Below, one piece after another: positions 1-12,600 of a DNA stretch of 64,000 nt (position 1 is its first letter; each line of letters begins with the position of its first letter). The stretch comes from Cordia subcordata (Eukaryota > Streptophyta > Magnoliopsida > Boraginales > Cordiaceae). The stretch is from the NCBI GenBank assembly GCA_028554755.1, contig JAPTOF010000005.1, positions 13,986,001-14,050,000 of the forward strand, written 5' to 3'. The notes beneath the pieces are model-generated. The model ran no database searches. It was not told where the DNA came from and saw nothing but the letters and a program-made list of their open reading frames with translations. The position numbers were made by a program, and so were the translations under genes.

Positions 1-1
1 T

Positions 2-2322
2 TGTCCTCATACACCTGAACAAAATGGGAAAGCTGAGAGAAAACATCTTCATCTTCTAGAAACAACCTTAGCCCTTCTAAATCACAGTCATCTCCCTACC
101 AAATACTGGCTTGATGCACTAGCCATTGCAAATTATCTAATAAACAGGCTACCTTTGAGTATTATCAATGATAGATCTCCTTTTGAGTGTCTGTTTGCTA
201 CTAAACCAGATTATACCAGCCTTAAACCTTTTGGATGCATGTGTTTCCCCTGGATCAAGCCCTATAATGACCATAAACTTCAAAACAAGTCAATATCCTG
301 TGCTTTTATTGGCTACTGTCCTTATACTAAGGGTTATAGGTGTCTTGATCTTCATTCTGGAAGAGTTTATACCTCCAAACATGTGAAGTTCATGGACTCC
401 ATTTTTCCCTCTATCAACTATTTCCCAAAAACATCTTCTATCCCACTCTCTCAGTTCATTCCTCAATTCCCTGTACAAACAGAGTCTGCTGTTCCTGTCT
501 CCACCTCTGCATCTAATCCGTCTCCTTCAGTATCTACACCTGAAGATCCACACCTGGGGGTAATATCCACATCCACATCTGACTCATCTATCTTAGAGTC
601 TGCACAACTAGAAACTCAGCAGACTCCAGGTTCTACCTCTCCTCAACCTACCAGTTCAGTCTCCCAGCCAATTGTTTCTCATCCTCTTTCTATTCAGTCC
701 TCACATCCTATGCTCATAAGGTCTAAAACAGGGCATCTACCTCCTCCTCTTTATTCTTCGTATTCTATCTCTTTGGTTCCTCCACAAACTGAACCTTCTA
801 CTTATAAAGAGGCGTCTACATCTTCTTATTGGGTTACTGCCATGAAAGAGGAATTTCAAGCCTCAATAAATCAGCAAACTTGGGTTTTGGTTCCTCCCCC
901 ACCTAATAGACAGCCCATTGGCTGCAAATGGGTTTATAGAATTAAGAGGAACTCTGATGGTACTATCTCCAGATACAAGGCCAGGCTTATAGCCAAAGGA
1001 TTCCATCAAGAAGCAGGTCTGGATTATCAAGAGACTTTCAACCCTATGGTCAAGCCTCAAACAATCAGGCTTGTCTTGAGTATTGCTCTGTATTATCAAT
1101 GGCCTACCAAACAATTGGATGTGTCAATGCTTTTCTACATGGACACTTGGAAGAAGAGGTTTATATGGTGCAACCTCCAGGATTTGTAGATCAAGACTAT
1201 CCCGCATATGTCTACAAGCTGCAAAAATCACTCTATGGGCTTAAACAGACTCCTAGAGCCTGGTACACTATGCTATCTAACTTTTTTCTTCAACAAGGGT
1301 TTAAGTGTAGCTCTGTAGATACCTCATTATTTGTGTATTACTCATCTCAGTACACTATCTATGTTCTTGTGTATGTAGATAATATTCTAATCACAGGAAG
1401 CTCTGGTGCTGCAGTCAAAGCTATAGTGGAAGCTATGAGGTCTAGCTTTGCCATAAAAGATCTGGGAACTCTATCATATTTTCTTGGGATTGAGGTCTCT
1501 TATTCAGGTGATACTATGGTCCTTCATCAGACTAAATATGTTCAGGATTTGCTTGAAATGGCTAGTCTAGAGGATTGCAACTCTTGTCCTAATCCATCTG
1601 ACTCGAAGTATTCCATTCCCAGTCAAGGAGCTGATCTACCTTATCATAATCCATCTCAATTCAGAAGCTTAGTTAGAGGACTCCAATATCTTACTTTAAC
1701 CAGACCTGACCTTCAATTTGCAGTAAATTCCATATGTCAACATATGCACTCTCCTACTGTTGGTGATTTCAATGCCCTAAAGAAGATTCTCAGGTTCATA
1801 AAGGGTACTGTCTCTCATGGCTTGCAGTTCAGACCAGGGTCTTTTCATCTTCATTGCTTCTCTGATAGTGACTGGGCTACTGATATTCTAAACAGGAAAT
1901 CAACAACTGCATTTTGTGTTTTCCTAGGCACTAATCTGATCTCCTGGATATCGAAAAAGCAAGCTACAGTGGCCAGGTCCTCCATTGAAGCAAAGTACAG
2001 GGCTATGGCTCAGGCTGCAGCTGAACTCAAATGGTTATCTTATGTGTTGACTAATCTACATGTTTCTATCTCCACTCCTATGCTTATCAGTGATAGCATC
2101 TCAGCTTTGGCTCTTGCTTCCAATCCTGTTTTTCATGGCAGGACAAAGCACATAGAGATAGACTATCACTTTATTAGAGAGCAAGTTCAGGCCAAGAAAC
2201 CGCAGATTTCCTATATTCCTACTGATCAGCAGCTAGTAGACATTCTTACTAAGGCCTTACCTAATTCTAAATTTCTGGCACTCAAGTCCAAGCTTCTCAT
2301 GGTATCTCCCTGTTCAGCTTGA
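2..2322 (+). pseudogene. Ty1/copia retrotransposon pol (integrase C-terminus, reverse transcriptase, RNase H), 5'-truncated by the window and frameshifted
   Basis: Reading frame 2 is open from the window edge and starts inside integrase (CPHTPEQNGKAERK, near the third catalytic Glu region). The integrase C-terminal segment and an S/T/P-rich linker follow. Reverse transcriptase begins near 830 (WVTAMKEEF, GCKWVYRIK, YKARLIAKGF). The frame breaks after QLDV at about 1121-1127, where one base is missing. The sequence resumes in frame 1 (NAFLHGHLEEEVYM) and runs through the RT finger/palm (SLYGLKQTPRAWY) and an RNase H domain (SDSDWATD, SIEAKYRAMAQ, HIEIDYHFI, VDILTKAL) to a TGA at 2320-2322. The RT box reads YVDN instead of YVDD, so the second catalytic Asp is lost. 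Frameshift plus active-site change mean this copy cannot encode active enzyme. A 3' LTR follows directly, which fixes the element orientation. Family assignment is firm; the 5' part lies outside the window. Confidence 0.93.
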
Positions 2323-2329
2323 GGGGGGT

Positions 2330-2569
2330 TGTAAAGATATAGCTAGGCAATTATTGTATTCAGTTGTATTTTCTGTTATTAGTTACAGTTGTATTCAATT
2401 ACGCAGGTCTTTGACCAAGTACATTAAATGATTGACTTTGTAACTGACATGCTTAGGCACTAAGTTACCTCAGCATATATAAATAGATGAATGTACATAT
2501 CTGTAGTAATAACACAGATAATAAAGATGAAGATATTTCTCTCTCTCTCTCTCTCTCTCTAGTTTAACA
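2330..2569 (+). mobile_element. 3' LTR of the Ty1/copia element
   Basis: A polypurine tract (GAGGGGGGT, 2321-2329) directly overlaps the pol stop codon. The LTR then starts with TGTAAAGATATAGC and ends ...AGTTTAACA, giving the canonical TG...CA termini and 240 bp. It contains a TATA-like segment (ATATATAAATAG near 2475) and ends in a (CT)n run at 2538-2560. The five bases that follow (GTTCC, 2570-2574) would be the target duplication, but the 5' LTR is outside the window, so this cannot be compared. The flanking sequence is an older TRIM-like LTR that this insertion appears to have split. Confidence 0.8.
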
Positions 2570-2975
2570 GTTCCAACCTAAACCTAATTAGCACTAGTTG
2601 GTACAGCCCAAGATCTTATAAGGTAGCCTTGGATTTATTGATTTTTCTCTTGGGAGGAAATTCTAACACTCTCCCTCATATGTGACCTGATTTGATGAAA
2701 GGAAATGGGTCATACATGGATGAATAATTGACTCACAAGTGGTTAGATATGATTGAATGGATATGGTCACACATCAATGAATATGAAGATGACTCTCATG
2801 CGGATGGATAATTACACGTGGTTAAATATAACTAGACCAAGGGCCCAACTGCAATACCATGATAAGATTTCTGGGGTTCCAACCTAAAACAAATTGGTAT
2901 TAGGTTGAGTAGCCCAGAATCTTATAAGGTGATCTTGGATTTATTGATTTTTCTATGTGAAAGAAAATTCTAACT
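2570..2975 (-). mobile_element. TRIM-like miniature LTR element, minus orientation, 3' LTR split by the copia insertion
   Basis: Two direct repeats of about 100-115 bp share the segments CTTATAAGGT and TTGGATTTATTGATTTTTCT: 2570-2668 (remaining part of one LTR) and 2860-2975 (second LTR). Read on the minus strand, 2860-2975 is the 5' LTR. It is followed by a degraded primer-binding site (ATGGTATTGC, 2859-2851), a 190-bp interior with no coding capacity, a purine-rich stretch (GAGGGAGAG, 2677-2669) and the 3' LTR. Beyond 2975 a poly-C tract and another partial LTR-like segment (about 3000-3041) suggest a tandem array sharing LTRs, as known for TRIMs. The same LTR family recurs at 12027-12139 and 52412-52823. 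The role of each part is inferred from the order of signals. Confidence 0.6.
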
Positions 2976-3412
2976 CCCCCCCCCCCCCGACGTGTCACCG
3001 GATTTTATGAATTTTTTAAGTGAGAGAAAATTCAAACATAAGCAATTCATTTATTCAAAATCTTCTCTGGAGAATAATTTGGTCTTCTAATAAAGCAACT
3101 AAGGCTACTAAGGAAATTACATGAGTATCAGACCTTCTGACAGTACTCTTTGGACAAGCCTGAATAGGACATTTAGCTATTGCTCTAGCGCCACAAGGAA
3201 ACTAAAAGGTTAGCTGCTGCTCCCACTACCAGAACCAAACCAAACCAAGCCTTTTTAGGGAGGAGAATTTTGTTTTGCGGGGCAGGGAGAGAGAGAGAGA
3301 GAGAAGAAAGGATAAGAATGAAGCCTAAGCTACACCTTCCAGTCTCTTCTTTTCTTCCTCTTGCTCAGACGAATGCATGAACTACTGAACTCCGGAATTT
3401 ACTATATATGAA
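2976..3412. other. Non-coding stretch between TRIM remnant and FTSHI5
   Basis: It begins with a poly-C tract and a third LTR-like fragment ending near 3041. It also holds a (GA)n run (about 3285-3304) and no recognisable exon. I looked for the FTSHI5 peptide expected after the last visible exon (the segment following WFA) on the minus strand and did not find it. Confidence 0.5.
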
Positions 3413-3562
3413 CTATAAAAGCAAACTTTTATTTACTAAATTCTCATACAACTGCTGTAACTCTTCCCATAGGTCATGGATCTCAAATGAAGCTTCTACA
3501 ACATTCTTTTTCTGAGTTATAGGAAGGTTCTTTAAAACTAAAGGATTCAAACCCGAGTTTGT
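3413..3562 (-). other. Candidate alternative last exon of FTSHI5 (novel C-terminus), speculative
   Basis: On the minus strand a good acceptor (TTTGACAG, ending at 3563) is followed, in the phase required by the last visible FTSHI5 exon, by an open frame. It starts TNSGLNP, contains EIHDLWEELQQLYENL, and reaches a TAG at 3413-3415 after 49 codons. The sequence does not resemble the protease-domain continuation known in FtsHi5 proteins. It may be an alternative terminal exon used after transposon disruption, or a chance frame. Only transcript data could decide. Confidence 0.25.
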
Positions 3563-3686
3563 CTGTCAAATGAATGTTAAAACAGGGAATAACATAGTTT
3601 CCAAAAATAATGATAGAAAGATAATCAGTTGGCAGATGAGAACAGGTCTCAATAATTCAAAATAAGAAAGAGCACAAGTTACTCAC

Positions 3687-6600
3687 CGCAAACCATTTAC
3701 AGTAGCACATAAGCTCATCGGTGTCAAGAAATTTGCTCCTGAAAGCACTACCTTCCAAGGCTACAGGAACAAGTTTAAGTTCTACAGGACGTAGTAGAGC
3801 CGTTTTCTCAGCAACCTGCAGGAGTTGGTATTAAGAATCAAGATAGAAGTAATACAATGTTTGATATGCCATTTTAACAATCAAAAGGTTAAACCACTAC
3901 GCTGATAGAGAAAGTCAAAGTTTGAAGATGGTGAACGAACACATAGACAAAACACTGCGAGAGAAATTCATTAGTGATCCATCATGGGTTAAATAGGGCA
4001 AGCTAGAAAACCAACACCACCCAGATAATTCACATGATTAATGGAGAACAAATCCTGCAACAAATGATTATACAAGTCTTGCAACAAATTATTATACTTC
4101 TATAAAAGAAGAAGAGAACCCTACATGTCAACCGTCACACAGCAGGGTAGATCATCCCCACCCCATATGCTGTCTCAAACAGATTCCCAAAGACAAGCAG
4201 CATGAATAGATCTAGAATTGAATTGTAAAGACCAAACTTTCAATCTTCATCATTATATTTACAAAAGCAAGTTGGCTACAAAGAGCTCTCGCTTCTACCC
4301 TGTAATATTTGAAACATTCCAAAGTTCTCCAATATAAACATATATATATGTAGGATATCGAGAATCAAATGCCATTGAGTGTTGGAAGTAACCACTTTAA
4401 AAACAGAAAATAGTTTGTGAACAAATCACCTTCAAATAATTCTTTTCTTATAAGAATTTCAGCAGTATATGATAAATTATATGTGATCAAAGAGTAAAGT
4501 TGCAATTCTGCAATAGTTTGAACCAAGGTGCTTAAAGTCTAAACTATCTTGTGATCCTTTGATGCAAAATAGAATAGATGAATGCTGATCTTGGATATCT
4601 ATAAACACCCCCACACCCAAAATCCTTTCATCCCCAAAAAAAGAGATGAATCCGCTCCTACAGGAAGCACACAATAAAAAACCACAATGATGATCCCAAT
4701 CCCTACCACCCCCCCCCCCCAAAAAAAAAAATAAACTAACCAAAAACCCACCAAGGGGTGGGAAAGGGATATTCACTACCATATATAATTATCCATTTTC
4801 ATTGATACAAGTAACATCAGTAGTCATACAACTAAGATGTAACTAACATAGATCATCCCCCATTGCGCTGACTAGCAAACTTGGTGGCGAGCTAAGGCCC
4901 ACCAAATGAAATAGCCCAAATATAAAAGAGCGACATAAGAACTGGTTATATGATCTATTAGCCCACAGCACAGTCAAAGAAAAAATCAGTATTTACTAAG
5001 TAACATGTAACAACAAAAGCAAACATTTTGCAGGTAAGATGGTTATGACAATCAGCTAAAAGCATCTTCCAGCCAAAGTATACAATTACAGGTCCAAACT
5101 ACCTAATCTCACCTGTCTCCAGTCTACATAGTCAATAAGTTCCTCATCCATAGTTTCTTTTGCAACAAGCCGCAGTATTCTTTCCCTTTCTGATAGAGTT
5201 GGCCGCTGAAGATGAAAAATCCTATCCATGCGACCAGGACGCCTTAGTGCTGCATCAATTTGTTTGAGGTTCCGCGTAGTAGCCATCAAGACCACCCCGT
5301 CCTGTTTCTCAAACCTGCACATGCAATTAACATTGGATAACAATAAGTTAAAATGCATATCTCAGTCAGATTTGGGCACCAAGAATATGTGAAACCAACT
5401 ATGATTACAAACAAAAGAGATACAGAAAGAGCAGCTGGAGTTAAGGGGAGCTGAAGCCAGTAGGTAGGGATGAACTGTTAGAGTACAGTGCTTGCATAGC
5501 TGTTACTTATGTTCTGTTAGTTAGTTTCTGTTATTTACATCAGTTAGTGACCGCTAAGTGCCAGCTAAGCAAGGTGGTTAGACACTTGTAACTACGCTTT
5601 GTAGAGGCAAGGTATTCCTATAAATACCTGACTAAGTTTACAGATTCATTAATGAAAAATGACAGAACATTCTACACATATTCTTTCTGCCTTAATATTT
5701 CGATATGGTATCAGAGCAGGTTAAAAATCCTGTGCCTTTTTTTTCCAAAGCTTCAGCTTCAACCTTCCATGGGTGCCAGATCTCACAATTCTCATCCTTT
5801 CACTTGATTCTTCCATCCAAATCTTTCAATTATTTCTAGCGATTCCATCTGCATAAGTTTTCAGCTAAAAAATTCCATCAGCACATCAAATTTGTTTCTT
5901 CTCCAGTTAGCTGTTAGTTATGTTCTATTATGTTCAGTTAGTTCGGTTCTGATATGTACATCAGTTAGTGACCACTAACTGCCAGCTAAGCAAGGTGGTT
6001 AGACAGTTGTAACTACTTTTTATAGAGGCAAGGTATTCCTATAAATACCTGGCCAAGTTTACAAACTCATTAATGAAAAATGACAGAACATTCTACACAA
6101 ATTCTCTCTGCCTTGATATTTTGATATGAACACGGTTTAGTAAAGCCAAACAAATCAACCCAGACCAACCCACAAATTCAGATTGGTTTTTTTATTTCGC
6201 ATGGTTAAAAACCAATGGGTTAGTTTCAAATAAAAACCAACTGGTTTGGTTAGGTTTAAAATAGGTCCAAAACAAAACTAAACCATGTTTATCCCTAATT
6301 CTATGTGTATATTAGTTAAACTTGTAATATGGATGAAAAATCAAAGTCAATTTATTGGTTAATGATTTTTCCTTGAAAATATTGGGTAAATTCTCATTTT
6401 TCTGAATTTTTTGATGAAATTTAAATATTCTTTTGATAAAAACTGAAACCAAACCAAACCAAATTTACAGATGTTAGTCTGGTTTGGTTATTTTCTATGA
6501 TCAGAAATCAATTGGTTAGTCCAAACAAAGACCAACTGGTTTGGTTTGGTTTCAAATAGGTCCAAAAACAAATCAAACCAAACCATGTTCACCCCAACCT

Positions 6601-9600
6601 GTAAGTCAATCTTTGGTTAGGCTTTAGGGGTTTATTTCTTTCAATGGACAGATCAAGATGTTTTAGTTTGATATTAAGTCTTTTCTGCATGAATTGTTGT
6701 GCCCCTTTTGTGTTTCTTCACTGACCTTCATTTACCTATCAAAAACATTGAAAATTTTGGCATAAATGCTACCTTACAATGTTGTAATAACATGATGCCC
6801 TCGGTGCAGATAATATAAGACAGCATTATCAAAATTCCAAATCTAAAATCTTGAAATGTTTGCAGGGCAGCACCTTTGCCCTATGTGTTACAATAACAGC
6901 TAAAAAGATCCTAAATAAAAAGTTTACCTCCTCTAAGATAATTTAAGTGGATTTTTTCAGCTTTTGCCTACTGGTTTAAGTGTCCCATGTTCCCCACTGA
7001 ATATTGACCTAGGTTGTTCCCCAGATGTCTAAGTAAAACTTTGGATGCAATAGCAGCACTCAGACCAAACACTACACAAACCTGACGGTGAATAGACCCT
7101 ATATGTTTCTCATATCCTTAAAGAGACTAGCTGGTCCATCAAATTCAGAGTAACGCATTGTTGCCTATTTTGCAGTTCACTTGTAAGCTTTTAAGTCATA
7201 TGAAAAGGTTTCATTGTTCTAGAAAGGTTTGGCTGGGACATTTGTTTAGTGCAGTGTAGAAAATAAGATGGCATTTACATCAGCATAAGGTACCAACCAG
7301 ATGAATTGATATTATTTTGACATGCAGGTTATAAAAATATTCTCACCATAAATGTTCAATAGAAAGAATCTATCTCTCTAGCTACGACTATGCTAAAGAA
7401 AAAGTGATTCCTTTCATCCCATATTCTGAGACCATAATATTATTTGGAGTAGATTTTAGGACTCTTTTGGGACACCAAAAGAGGACACCAAATATGTTAA
7501 GGAGGAAGTAGCATGTAGATATTGACCAAACCATCAGCACAGAGGAAAATACAATCATTCTGTGTCTAATAAGAATGAGTTCAAAATTTACCCATCAAGT
7601 TCCACGAGGAGTTGATTGATAAAAGCTTCATGATCCTGTTTTTTGGTGTGAAGATACCTGCCTCGGACACCCGCAAAGAGGTCAAAGTCTTCCACAAATA
7701 TAATAACAGGAGCCTACATGAGGACCATACCATTAGAAATACAGATAAGGAGAATGTAAAAGATATAAAAGTACAAATGTATAGAAGGAGAAGCTAAGAC
7801 TCTCCAAGAAAGATCACTCATATTTTACCAGGAAATTAAAGTGTAGTCAATGCATGATGAGAAGGGCAAAAATGTTTCGACTCCCCCTTGTGTCAAAGAA
7901 AAGTCATCTCAATTCACTAGTTTGTTCAGTCATGCAACAAAGCACATTGGTCTTAAGTTCTTGTCTTCTTTCCCACTCTAATTCACCCAATCCACCCACC
8001 AAAAAGTGACAAGAAGGAAGAAGCAAAAGAAAATTAGTGAAAGATAGCAGACACTTCCTCAACTTCCTTACCCTCCCCCTCTCCCTCTCTCCTCCCCTAT
8101 GCTAGACCAAAGTTAGCATACATGGTGACCATTAAACTCACCATAAAGATTCACTACAAGTGGCAAAGTTTCCTGTTTCATCTGACAAATTTTATGAAAT
8201 ACACAGAAACAATGACATAAATACTATTTTTAAGTAAAGAATTTTATTAATAGGCAACAAGGGGTTGCAGGGGCAACTGACTAACCCAGAATCTTTGAAC
8301 AGCCTACAGTCTGCTACGTCTATATACATGGTCAACAAAAGAACGGAGAAAAGCATGAAAAGGTAGCCGTGCACTGCAGGGATCTTCTGAGGTCAAAAAA
8401 TTCTGAAGCAAATCAATCATGCAGGAACGGAACAAGCCAAGAATCAAAATGGAGAAAAAGGAGAAAGGAGAAAGATGGAACGTATTTACTAAATAAAAGG
8501 ATGTCTGCTGAACAAGTTCTTATAATGAAAGAGGATATGAGCTCCAGCATAATCACCAGCCATTGGAGCTTGATGACATTAGAACATCATAAAAACTTCT
8601 CAATCAAGCATCTTCTATTCAGGTTCTCTAGAATACATTATAGTTTTTAATATGATGGTTCAGCCAAAAAACTAAACTGTTTCAGAGATTAAGCAGATAG
8701 TAACTACCATTGGAAATTAAAGGGCCTTCTGATAGCTTAAAAGGAAACTAACTTCAACAGCTCAGTGTCAAACTTTGGAGAAGGGTAAGTAAAAGGACTA
8801 TTATGGAAATTTGTGTAGAAGCACAAAAGAAATGCATGTTACATGAAAATTAATGAGGATCTGCTGCCCACCAATGCACGATTGACAAAATTAAAATTTA
8901 GATGATCAATCATAAAAGGACAACCTTGACTCATACTATAAATCTCCCACCATAATCCACAAAATATTTTAAAATATATTGCTAAAGAAGATCTCAATTC
9001 CTCATAATTGCATCATTCCAAGTCCATTATAAGCCAACTACTTTACTTAAAACCATCATGCAGCTGATAGATAAGGGCTAAACCTAGTATAATAAAGAAG
9101 GGTTATGAGAATTCTAACAACATTATATGCCATTTCTACTGATACATGTAAGATCTGGAAGGCTTGGTCAATAGAATAATGAGTTGTGGATCAGATGCCT
9201 TCATAAGGTTTTATCAATAATATCCAAAATGTATAGATTTAATAAAATAGTAAGTACATAGAGAATTTGACATTAGAATAGTTTCTATATCAGCAAGTCA
9301 TAAGTTGTATAAGCCAAAAGCAATGCACCATAACAATATACACAATATATTTTATGCACTAAATTAAATACCTATCAAATGAAAAGACTTCTATTCATCA
9401 GTTTAAAAATGTAACTAGACACACACACACACACACACAGAGACACACACACAGAGAGAGAGGAGTAACCAGATCCCTTGCTGTTTGAAACAGTTCTCTG
9501 ACATTGGAGGCACTTTGGCCAACCCACAAACCAGCCTCCAATTGTTGGGATTTCACTTTAACAACCGGCACCTTGGCTTCTGCAGCTATAGCGAGTGCAA

Positions 9601-12600
9601 GAGAAGTTTTTCCAGTTCCCCTCTCACCCACTATAAGAACCCCCTATAGTGTGTCATGCAAAATTATTCAAGGTGAAACACAGAGCTCTGAAACCTTGTA
9701 ACATTATCTAAGCAGTAAGCAAAAGAAACTATAGATTATATTCCAGCTAGAACAGGCATTAAAAGGAAATATGATGTAAAGAACTATCACAAACTAAACA
9801 TTCAAATAAGGCCATAAGATATTTGAAAATCACAGAGAAATGTTGTCAAACATATAAAAGCCATATCTTACTGCATAAGTTGAATGTACAGCCAATGACC
9901 ACATATCAACTTTGAGATGAAAAACTTTGTACAACACTTTCATGGCCTTCAGGCAAAATGTTGTCTCATGATGAGAATTGAGAACTGAAGAAGGTCATAG
10001 CAGATTGTGATGATGAAACCCCAGCTCAGGTTGTGAAGGGAGAAGACCAAGTTGCGAGCTGGAGATTGGCTAACCCTAAGAAAAACCATGACACAGAGTC
10101 GCAAGGCTGTGCGCAGCAGATAGAGACCAGAATCAAGCTATTTCCACGGTGAATTTTGAAGGATTGATGCGAAAAAAAATGGCAGCAAAGCTTTGTTAGG
10201 CTCTGATGACCATGAAGAAAGTCAGAGCAGAGAAGATATTTTCATTAATTCTATTAGAATGTGTTTGTACAGCTATTTATAGCTGGAGAGTACACAGGAT
10301 AAAATATTCTTGATTCTAACTACCTCTCCTAACTAACTGTACAGCTGTCCTATAGCTTCCATGAATAACAGCTTTCCACTACTTTAATAACTAATTCTGT
10401 CACATCATCAACTATCTTTCTAACTATTCTATCAAGAACTATTAAACATGTATGCTTCAGCTAACTGACAGTTGAACTGTTAATATTGTCTGCTCTTCCC
10501 AACCCAACAAGGGCGTCACTTTTGACTTTGCATAGCATCTTAGCCAAGTGCCATGTACTTAAAAATAACAGACAAATAGAGAAGGGGTGCAAGTTATATT
10601 TTGAAGTTCCAAAAAATGGGCGGTAGATAACTAGATTGTATTTTATGTTTTCTTATTATCAAAATATAGAAAAGTTCGACCGTAAGTTATATTTGGAGTT
10701 TCAAATAACTAACAGTAGATACCTCAATTGTATTTTATGGTTTTTTATTACTTCAGATGATAGAAAAGTTTTATTTAGGAAGACAGAATTTCAATTTGAG
10801 ACATCCTGCAACAAGTTTTGGACACTAGGGTAGTGACTGGTATGTGGGAATAGGTTAAGAATAGAATGGCATTCCTGGCTCTATTTGAAATCCTACAATT
10901 GGTATTGTGTAATGACTTTGGGAATCCCATTCCCATGAACATGGGAATAGTCATTCCTAACAAAACCCATAGGAATGGCTTATTCCTATGTTCGTGGGAA
11001 TGAGATTTTCGTTAAATGACTAAAACACATCTTTCAAAAATTAACATTTAGCGTTTTATATCAAAAATAAAAAATAGAAAATAAAACTAAAATAAAAATA
11101 AAAAATAAATGTTTTAATAAAATAAAAATTTTAAATAAGAAACAAAAGAAAAATAAAAATAAAGAACAAAAATAAGAAAGTTCACCAAATTATATATTCA
11201 TATATATACACATACGTTATCGTCATTGTTATTTTTATTAAGGTTATTAATATAAATATACTTTATATTAGTATTGGTAGTATTTTAGTAATATTTTAGA
11301 TAATTAAGTTTATCATTATAATGTATATAATATAGTAGTGTAGGAGTAATCTTGGCTTTTTATGTAACTCATTTTCATTATCATACTAGTCTACTAATCA
11401 CGAAACATAAATTTAGAGTTAATACAACCATTCCTACCATCATTTCTAGAGTATACCAAGCATGATATACTTATTACCAAGTCCATTCCATTCCTTATCT
11501 CATTCCATTCCTGTCAAATTCATTCCATAATATCAATCACCACCTGGGAGTACTTCCTTTCTTGAAAGTTGATACTTTTACTCTTAAGTGGCGATTGGCA
11601 GTTTAGAACAAATTTGGACTGGAGTGGGATGACCTACGAAATGGAATGGAACTGAGAATAGAATGAACTTAGTAATTAATATGCCATGCTTGGTATGCGT
11701 GAAGAATGATAATACAAATCAATGTATTAATTCCAAAACCCATGTTTAGTAGTTAGTATTCTCAATTAGTATTGCGAGTGACTTATATAAGATGGTTTAG
11801 AGTAGCCTTGTGTTATTTTATATTATATAATAACAAGAACAAGAATAGTAATTAAAGTAACTTTTTTATCTTTTTTTTTTGTTATTTATTATTTTTCAAA
11901 TTTTTGTTTTTTTTTGTTTTTATTTTTTTGTTTATTTTATTTTTAATATTTAAATTTTTTAAAATTAATTTTTTTAGTTTTTTATTTTCTGATTTTATCA
12001 CAGGATTTGCGTAAGGTTATGTATATTGTTAAGAACCACTGAGATTCCATCATAAAAGTTAATTGATTAATATAAGGAGTGGCCTATTGGACTTAAATCT
12101 TAGTTATTTTTTCATGTTGGACCAATGTATAATGTAACACCCCCAAGTGTGATCCAAAATGATGCTTGCACCACTTAGACGGAACTTAGATGGACATGTG
12201 ATTCAGAACAATGGATAGGTCACCATGACCCTTGGACAGAACTTAAATGGATGTGTGACCCGGAACAATAGACGTACCACTACAGCTCGGAACATATTTA
12301 GCTCTAGTGGGCTGCTAGCATGGATGGGCCATTACGTGAATGGATCTGTAAGATGAACAAGAGTTGTCACCATGAGAATGGATGTACACAATGAACAAAA
12401 GTTGGACGGGTCACATGTGGGACTAATATATATTGAAACACATATACAAGCCTAATTTTGTAATATATTAATTTTTGAAGGAATACTTTTAGTCATTTGT
12501 CAAAAAATTTCATTCCTTCGAACATGGGAATGACTTAGAAGGTGTTTGGATTGGGTTATAAAAAAGTTACTTAAAGCACTTCTGGCTTTAAGTAGCTTTT

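Noticed and set aside
9504..9701. Plus-strand frames opposite FTSHI5 exons (also 18550-18750, 19767-19988)
   Set aside because: Antisense shadows of real exons; codon pattern follows the minus-strand gene.
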